From: Kalaharituber pfeilii
Lineage: Eukaryota; Ascomycota; Pezizomycetes; Pezizales; Pezizaceae
Reading direction: 5' to 3'
DNA: 64,000 bases
NCBI GenBank assembly: GCA_015179045.1
Contig: WHUZ01000025.1
Location: 248,001-312,000 of the forward strand
The position numbers were made by a program, and so were the translations under genes. Shown here piece by piece: positions 57,426 to 64,000 of this stretch. Below the pieces are notes generated by a model. The model had not been told where the DNA came from. It did no database searches and saw only the letters and a program-made list of their open reading frames with translations. Within the stretch, counting starts at the first letter, position 1. The number at the start of each line of letters is the position of its first letter.

Positions 57426-58683
57426 TTCGTCAATTAAAGAGTATTCTTCATATCTGGCTCCTCTTTTTCCCCAAAAGGTGCAGTTTTCAAGCAATTATGG
57501 TTCAGTGCATTTCCGTACGATGCCGTGGCATCTAATTTTGTAAGGGGGCCATATACAAAATATTTTCGATACTAGTATACACCATTACCCTTCAACGCCG
57601 CTTACATGGTAATAAAACTCTGACAAGGGGGTATTATCAATGAGTATATTATGGTTGGGGATATCTGTACACGGAGGTGGGCGGACATTTGGTTTGACGA
57701 CTAAGCGTTAGTTATGTAGTAGTTACATGCCCTGTTCTGCCCCCTCTTTCATGCTGTCACCACACACCGCCCTACAGCACCAATCCACCACTGGTTGTTT
57801 GCTGCTCACCCTATACTTGCATACTTGATACCTGTTGCATCGGTCGCACATATCGGTCGCTCCAACCTGTTCAGCCACCTGTCACTTGAATTAAAGAATT
57901 AAATGTGATGCATATAGTGAAGGATTAACTTATGGTACTAAGGAGTTTCCTTCAAATGTATAAAGGTCATAGACAAGTATGCCATAAAATGAAGTGGTAA
58001 AAGCGGTATATAGGGGATGTATATATTTTAGGTTAGCTATTCTCTCTTTTTGGTTAGACCTTCATATACTATACCATACTTAGTAGTTACTAAAGGTGGA
58101 CAATCTGACCGATTCCCATATAAAACTTCTCATCTTTGACTTTCAAATCACTAGTACAAAAAACTAAATAAATAGATATTGCTCTATAGAATTATTTTTC
58201 ATAAGTCATCATTATATAGCACAAAACTAATTATTTTAGTTGAGATTTGAGTGTTGAAGTTGATGCGAAATTTACTCCGTGTACAGATGTCCCCAACCAT
58301 AGGGAGATTTTGCTTCGTCAGGTAGTCTCATGCCAAGACCCTCCGGGCTGCGAAAAGCGAGGGTCTTGGTTCTTATGTATTTTTTGGTTGACTAATTTGA
58401 ATCTAAGCACCTCTCATGCAAATTGGGCGTAGAGTGCGTCTACGCAGACTTAGCCATGTCAACGCTTCTACCTTAGTCCACTTAGATCCACGCAGCGCAC
58501 CCAAGATCTACTGTAGGCAGCATCCGCCACCGCAATCATCATCACAATAACATATCCCTGTCGCCGCCACATAATTTCTGCAATTGCAACACCCGACCCC
58601 ATGGCATCATCCACCATTCCATCATCTATCATGCTACTGCTCCCACAAGTTCTCATCCTGCCGCAGATTATACCCTCGAGCAA
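57426..58683. other. Intergenic; nothing recognised
   Basis: AT-rich sequence, no supported gene. Confidence 0.5.
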
Positions 58684-59105
58684 CCTGCCATACCTGTTGA
58701 ATTTAGCTTATGTTTCCTCACTGCGTGCTGTCGAAGGAGACCTGCCGTACCTGTCAAATTCAGCTCATGTTGCCACATCTTGTGACGTCATGTGGGACCT
58801 GACATACGTGTTAAATTGAGCTCATTCTACCATATCTCGCACCGTCATGTAGGACCTGCTGTACCTCTCAAATTCGGCTCATTCTGCCACCTCTTGTACA
58901 GTCAAAGGAGATGTACCATACCTATTAAATTGAGCTCATTCTGCCATATCTCACGCCGTTGTATAGGACCTGTCATACCGGCCAAATTCAGCTCATTCTA
59001 CCATATCTCATGCTATCAAGGGAGACCTTCCATACCTATGAAATGCAGCTCATCTCCTGCCGTCAAGTGAGACCTGCCATACCTATTAAATTGAGCTCAT
59101 TCTGA
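58684..59105. repeat. 57-bp minisatellite, about 8 units
   Basis: Units begin at about 58684, 58741, 58798, 58855, 58912, 58969, 59026 and 59071. Each starts like gacctgccatacctattaaa and continues ttgagctcattctgccatat. The last spacing is shorter (45 bp). The period is a multiple of three, so frames stay open by construction. Confidence 0.88.
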
Positions 59106-59115
59106 TCTGAGTGCG

Positions 59116-59333
59116 TTAACGCAGCCAAGCAGTATGCCGATGCAGCGAAGCGGTATGACGGCGCTGTAAAGCGGGGTGTCGACGCAGCAAAGCGGTATGT
59201 CAACGCTACAAAGCGGTGTGTCGACGCTGCAAAGCAGTGTGTCGGCGCAGCGAAGCGGTATGTCGACGGTACAAAGCGGTGTGTCGACAGTACAAAGCGG
59301 TGTGTCGACGCAGCAAAGCGGTATATGGACACT
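59116..59333. repeat. 21-bp minisatellite, about 10-11 units
   Basis: The unit is close to gtgtcgacgcagcaaagcggt. It begins 10 bases after the end of the 57-bp array. The 21-base period gives long open frames on both strands, which are not evidence for a gene. Confidence 0.88.
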
Positions 59334-60681
59334 GCATAAGTTAGGTAAGTTTAGGTACGTACCCACTAAGGTATGGGATAATAACGAGTTGGACATCCGC
59401 CGCACTGTAATCTGAAGTAACCAGTAAATACATGACTACTTACATATATAGTTAATAGCTTTCATACATACATACATGAATCTGCACTTGGCAAGATGGA
59501 GGAGCGACAGCGGGTTACTTATACTGTGGAGGTTTCTTATATTTTTATATTTTTGACATTACTCTCATGCGGCCCCGGGGGCCGTACCCAGGAGCGAAAG
59601 ACGCTGTGACCATATTTGTCATCTACACTTCAGCTCTTTGATTTAGTCACATGGCCTGTTGTAATGAATATAGTTAGACCATCCATATCCGTACCTTCAG
59701 ATCTCGAAGTGCATGGATTTAACCTCATATGCCCTTCATGATTTAAGAAGCAATAGCCAGCTTAATACAGGAAACAGCGTAACCTATTTGCAGAAGAGTA
59801 TAGCGCTAAACTAAACAGATGTTTGTATGCGATTTACACAGTGTGTGAGTTACTTGAATTCCCTTGTAAAGGTTGAGGGTAAACTACATATCGTGTGTTC
59901 AATAGCTTAACGGTAATTCAAGGTAAATTTTACTGCGTGGGAGTTGAGTTCAGCGGTGTACTGCAGCAGTGGAGGGTTTGCGGTTGAGGATAACCGTGAT
60001 TGGTATTGTGGGGAGATGTGGTGCTCGCAGCAAGCAGCAGGCTTGGCAGCGGTCTTAGTGTGGGAGATGCAGGGAGCGGGGGAGAATTCCAGAAGAGGAA
60101 GGGCAGTAGGGCCCGGAGGCAGAAGGAGGGTACAGAGGAGAGCATGTAGATACCTATCAATTCGTGTGAATCTATCAGAAGGAAGAGAGGGGAGATCCCC
60201 GAAGAAAAGACCACGCGTAACGTAACAAGAGGCCCCCATCTTCCTCCCTTTCCACAACATGTAGTATTTCCCCAACTGGAGGTATCTAGCCCGTGCCTAT
60301 GTACGTACTCATACCCCACAACCCGTGTCCATCCCGTGACTATGTGTACGCTTAGCCCTTTTGCCTGTCGTGATCATTGACGAACAGCAGGAGGTCCAGT
60401 TACTTGATTTCGTGCCACAGGTTTCCAGTCCTTGCTCTACGATAACAGTGGTCCATCGGAGTAAATAGTGATAGGTAGAATCAGCAATAAGTTAAGGATA
60501 TTTTTTAGCAACGCGGGCTCGCAGTCTCCGGAGCCCCGTTCATCTCAGCGCTCACCTGCACTCACAGTTTCTGCAGTGGGACCGAGCTCTAGCTCCCTTT
60601 AAATCCTGTCTACCAGCAGATCTTTCCAAAGCACTGTGTATTCAACGCCAGTGCCTCCTTCGTATACATTCATAAGTTTAG
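59334..60681. other. Intergenic; nothing recognised
   Basis: Frames at 59907-60319 on the minus strand overlap each other and lack family resemblance. Confidence 0.45.
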
Positions 60682-60740
60682 CGTTTCTTTTTACATATTA
60701 CATAACCCGCTTGCAGCTGTACGCTATGGCAGGGCATAAG
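60682..60740 (-). repeat. Short retroposon-like 3' end, copy 4
   Basis: On the minus strand it reads tgccctgccatagcgtacag, then ctgcaagcgggttatgtaat, then an A-rich tail. It is the closest match to 51285-51346. Confidence 0.55.
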
Positions 60741-61464
60741 TTCAGTTCGCGATCGTGCGGAGGTAACTACTGATACAACAAATCAGGCCAATTCAGGCCA
60801 TCAAGGTCAGTCCAGGCTATTCATTGCGAATCTCCTGCCCGACTTTACTATATACAGAGTGCTTAATAAGCAGAGGTTGTTGGAGAGTATGACTGTAGCA
60901 AGCATACTTTCTCAACGCCGAGGAACTACTTGACAAGGACGACGAGTTAAGAAAAAATTGTGAGTTCAGAAATAGGGAATAACTGGATAAATTGATGACG
61001 GATATAAGAGGGTGCTGAGTGACCCGATATATACGTAACTACTTAAGCTTAGAGCATTCCCAACGTGCTCAGCGGCGGATAGGTTGGTTTGTAGGGATAT
61101 CGCTTTGGGACTTCATTTGGCTAACAGAATACGATACTTTGGGGAATTTTCTTGGAACTTTGCTGATGGGTAGTATAACAATCGGATGAACCGGTCTGAT
61201 AATTCGGGCCAGATCAGACCTAGAATTTCATGGTCTAGGCTAGTCTAGGCGATCTTATTGGCCTGGCCTGGCCAGCCTATTGGAAATGTTGGAGGTCATA
61301 GATATGAAGATGTCGATAATTGTTTGAAGGACACAATTACTAACAATATCACGCCATGATGTAGCCCCTTATGTCTCCTTTGCTGCCCATCCTATGCACC
61401 CTTGTTACGAATTTATCTCCGGACCCTCATTGTGCCGACCATATCAATAGTGCTCAATACTTTA
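60741..61464. other. Intergenic with aggcc/ggcct-rich stretches
   Basis: Repeated aggcc motifs at about 60785-60820 and ggcctggcctggcc at about 61260-61273. No gene is supported. Confidence 0.4.
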
Positions 61465-61517
61465 TCGCCATAGCCCTTAGGGCGGCAAGCGATTAATGAT
61501 ATAAGAAAAAAAAAAAA
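61465..61517 (+). repeat. Short retroposon-like 3' end, copy 5
   Basis: The sequence cgccatagcccttagggcgg, then caagcgattaatgatata, then g and an A run. It is nearly identical to 47502-47556. It ends 53 bases beyond the stop codon of the membrane protein gene, probably in its 3' UTR. Confidence 0.65.
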
Positions 61518-61570
61518 TCAGTACTGCCCAGATTACTATTATATGGTACCATACGGAGGCGATTGCCATA

Positions 61571-63892
61571 TCATACAGCGTGAACTGAGCCCGCACTTCC
61601 AATGGCCGCTCCACTGCCACCGGTTTGGGTATCAGGCTTTGCCCTGCTCCCAGGCGCTCTCGATGCAGAGTTTTCTTCAATTTTGTGCTCTAGGCCTTTA
61701 TCCGCCACCAACCCAGCCGACTTCAGAAACTCTATCCACGCATCCAGTTCGGCGGGACCTTCCTTCTGATACCACGGTGGAGCCCATCCATTATTGTCAT
61801 CTGCTAAACGCTGCAGTGCCTCCAACGAGTATCTCCGTAAACACACAAATGCAAGTTTAGCTCCTGTCCAAACGTAATCCCCAGTGTCCCATTTATGGTG
61901 CGCAGAGAACGTACCAGTGCCCTTGCGGATGAATTCAGAAAAGCGGGGGAAGGTGCTTCTCCGTGAGACCCTTGTCCACGGCATGGATGATGAGATTTGG
62001 GTGCCACCCGGCTGGATACCACGTTCATAGCACTCTTTCCGCAACCCCCTAGCACGTTGAAACCAGCAAGTGAGATACATGACGAATCTTTGCAGGTCAA
62101 CGTCGTTGTCATCAACAATACGGACTTCTACGAGTGTCTCCAGTGGTTGTCGCCAAATGCCGTCTTTACAAATAATATCAGAGAAAATGATCGCCATCCG
62201 TCTCGTTTGATCCTGTTGAAATTTCAAAACAAGGTCAGGGCTCGTAAGTTCTACTGGTACAAGGTCTTGTTTCCGCAAATGCATTGCTAAGTAAACGCAG
62301 GGGCTTATTTGTGTCCATCGGAGGCCCCTGATCTTTCGATTGCGTGTCTGTATCTTCATACGGAGATTATGACCATGCTGCAGCACCAAGGTTTCATAGG
62401 AATGAATAGAGGTAGCGGGGAGGAGTGCAAGTTTGCTAGAATTCTCGTTTACTGGTGAAATATCAGAGTTTGACTGCGAGGCGCTGAGCATGCCAGGGTC
62501 TGGTACGGCGGCTCCGCCAGGGGAACTCAAAGTCCCAGCCTTCTTTAGCCCGTTTGCACCTGGCAGCTGACTTTGAATATCGAAGTCCCACAACGTTTCG
62601 GTGTCGTTCTCATTGACGGGTGACAGTTCGACCATGCCGTCGTTTACGAGCAAAGCCCGCCCTAGTGATGCTATGGCAGAAAGCCCTAACAAAGCCAGAG
62701 AAGCCCACCACTCAGATGTACGCAGTCCGAGGTAAAGTGCCACATAACCAACGGTCATGACTACAACCATACTGTCGGCAACATTGCGTGGGTAATGCTT
62801 CGCCGTGTCAATTGAGATCATAAGCTTTTTTGGACAAAAGGACAACTGCAAGCCACTAGGAAAAGCCTCAGAATAGAACCCAACTTTGCTGTTGGACAAA
62901 TCCAAGCGCTCAATCTGCAACACTCCCTTGAGGGCACCCTTGTCAACTAGGCGAGCAACGAAAAAGGCTCCGCAGGTTGATATCGTGAGGCCAATTGAGA
63001 CTAGTGCTGTATTTTGGATATCCTTCTGTTTAGTCCAGTTTGCTATTATAACGCCAATATTGCCCAGTAAACAAGCCACAACAATCGCAAGTCGAATCGT
63101 CTCCGTCCGGACATTTTCGAAGTTGAGACTCGCGGTAAGCGGCAGTGACACATGTGCCCACCCGGCATAGACTTTTGCAGAAGCTGCACAAGTACTGGCT
63201 TCCGGTTTCAACGAAACTGAACGCGAGTGGTATGTCTCAGTGGCAAATTTCTCTGCTGCAACCCTACTCTTGCGGTGGGTCATGGAACTATCATCCTCGT
63301 CACCGGCAATAGCTCGAAATGATGCAAATAACACAAACCAATATGGGGTGTTATTCGGACCCTGCAATTGGAGACTTCCTGTCACCTCCTCAGCAAATTG
63401 CATCCACCATTCCATCAACTCCTGATTGTTAATCATATTTTTCGCTCCTTGCAAATAGAAAAAGGCTCTTTTATCCTTATCCAGCATAATCGTCTGTTCC
63501 AATCCTGCAGCTTCGTCAAGCTGGAACGATACGTCACCAGCGGATACGCTGGTGACATCTGCCAGTACCTCAGCGCGCGTCTCGAACTGGCGCCCAATGA
63601 GGCGCTTTAGTGTTCGTGTGCCATTGAGTCGAATTAAGGTTGTGATAGCCGTGATGAGCCCGATCGGTCCTGCTGCATAGAGAAGATAGTGGGATGGCTG
63701 ACACATCACCTTAAAGTAGGCCTTGACATGCTTTTCTCCAAGTAGGATAAGAAGCGGTGCGATATTAGCGACTAGGGTAGCCCAGGTATCGGATGAGGAT
63801 CCTATAGCGGAATCGGCAGCCAAGGTCACTTCAGCGCAGAAGCAGATTGCTGTAAGTGTTATCAAGTGGAGATTTCGGCCTCCTTGATCCAT
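61571..63892 (-). CDS. Uncharacterised multi-pass membrane protein, 773 aa
   Basis: A single exon starts at ATG 63892-63890. An N-terminal signal or anchor (10-25, LITLTAICFCAEVTLA) is followed by hydrophobic segments at about 37-53, 69-88, 266-285, 295-313, 373-390 and 395-414. The loop between segments 2 and 3 and the C-terminal 350 residues are hydrophilic. The N-terminal text (NIAPLLILLGEKHVKAYF, then GPIGLITAITTLIRL, then LIGRQFETRAEVL) resembles a family of fungal hypothetical proteins that, as I recall, often carry ankyrin repeats at the C-terminus. This one has none. The end is Gly/Ser-rich (TQTGGSGAAIGSAGS). Function is unknown. It may sit in the plasma or an internal membrane. Confidence 0.8.
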   Translation of the reverse strand: MDQGGRNLHLITLTAICFCAEVTLAADSAIGSSSDTWATLVANIAPLLILLGEKHVKAYFKVMCQPSHYLLYAAGPIGLITAITTLIRLNGTRTLKRLIGRQFETRAEVLADVTSVSAGDVSFQLDEAAGLEQTIMLDKDKRAFFYLQGAKNMINNQELMEWWMQFAEEVTGSLQLQGPNNTPYWFVLFASFRAIAGDEDDSSMTHRKSRVAAEKFATETYHSRSVSLKPEASTCAASAKVYAGWAHVSLPLTASLNFENVRTETIRLAIVVACLLGNIGVIIANWTKQKDIQNTALVSIGLTISTCGAFFVARLVDKGALKGVLQIERLDLSNSKVGFYSEAFPSGLQLSFCPKKLMISIDTAKHYPRNVADSMVVVMTVGYVALYLGLRTSEWWASLALLGLSAIASLGRALLVNDGMVELSPVNENDTETLWDFDIQSQLPGANGLKKAGTLSSPGGAAVPDPGMLSASQSNSDISPVNENSSKLALLPATSIHSYETLVLQHGHNLRMKIQTRNRKIRGLRWTQISPCVYLAMHLRKQDLVPVELTSPDLVLKFQQDQTRRMAIIFSDIICKDGIWRQPLETLVEVRIVDDNDVDLQRFVMYLTCWFQRARGLRKECYERGIQPGGTQISSSMPWTRVSRRSTFPRFSEFIRKGTGTFSAHHKWDTGDYVWTGAKLAFVCLRRYSLEALQRLADDNNGWAPPWYQKEGPAELDAWIEFLKSAGLVADKGLEHKIEENSASRAPGSRAKPDTQTGGSGAAIGSAGSVHAV

Positions 63893-64000
63893 TTTAACGT
63901 TGTATTCAACTTGTGCTAGAGTTGCGCGTAGCTGGGTGACAATAGGTTAAGAGGTATATCAAGGGTCGAGTTTTGACATGGGAAGTCCTCCTCGAGTCCT
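63893..64000. other. Upstream of the membrane protein gene
   Basis: Start of the presumed promoter, cut by the window end. No motif is called. Confidence 0.4.

Noticed and set aside
1..64000. CRISPR arrays, rRNA, tRNA or bacterial-type operons
   Set aside because: None seen. Intron-bearing genes and the transposon families show a fungal nuclear origin, and the tandem repeats lack CRISPR-like spacers.

Overview
The window looks like chromosomal DNA of a filamentous ascomycete (Pezizomycotina). Reasons: short spliceosomal introns (38-87 bp) with clear donor, branch and acceptor signals; a NACHT-ankyrin NLR gene pair of the fungal STAND type; a pogo/Fot1-type DNA transposon; a secreted M14 carboxypeptidase; very Gln/Pro-rich regulatory-type proteins; and many A or T runs of 20-30 bases. 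I cannot name the species.

Layout. 1-2627: a complete pogo-family transposon with paired terminal inverted repeats and TA target duplications, inserted in an old Tc1/mariner relic. 2628-35208: a large segmental duplication made of two block types. Block R (6445-17071 and 21199-31383) carries an NLR gene, a CACGTG minisatellite and most of the Tc1 relic. Block L (2628-6441, 17072-18442 and 31384-35208) carries the 3' part of a large Gln-rich gene. The order is pogo, L, R, short L, a 2.76-kb segment with an MBD4-like DNA glycosylase gene, R, L, and then the rest of the full-length Gln-rich gene up to 39369. 39370-54470: mostly gene-poor, with simple repeats, one small spliced Cys-containing gene, two MITE-like elements and several short retroposon-like repeats. 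54470-55999: a four-exon secreted carboxypeptidase. 56000-61570: a repeat-encoded low-complexity ORF and two adjacent minisatellites. 61571-63892: an uncharacterised multi-pass membrane protein.

How it fits together. I rebuilt both NLR genes exon by exon. Both are open from start to stop (1545 and 1486 codons before the stop), with nine exons each and identical splice phases. They differ mainly in the number of 34-residue ankyrin repeats (18 against 16) and by one heptad in a short linker exon. The ankyrin units are almost identical to one another, and their differences sit in the loop and first-helix positions. That is the expected pattern for a repeat-based recognition surface that is continually reshuffled. 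The Gln-rich gene is broken in its left copy (5' truncation plus a 10-base insertion), and even the long copy has one frame break in a G run. The most interesting part of the window is this pair of NLR genes in a still-young, nested tandem duplication, with the glycosylase gene between them.
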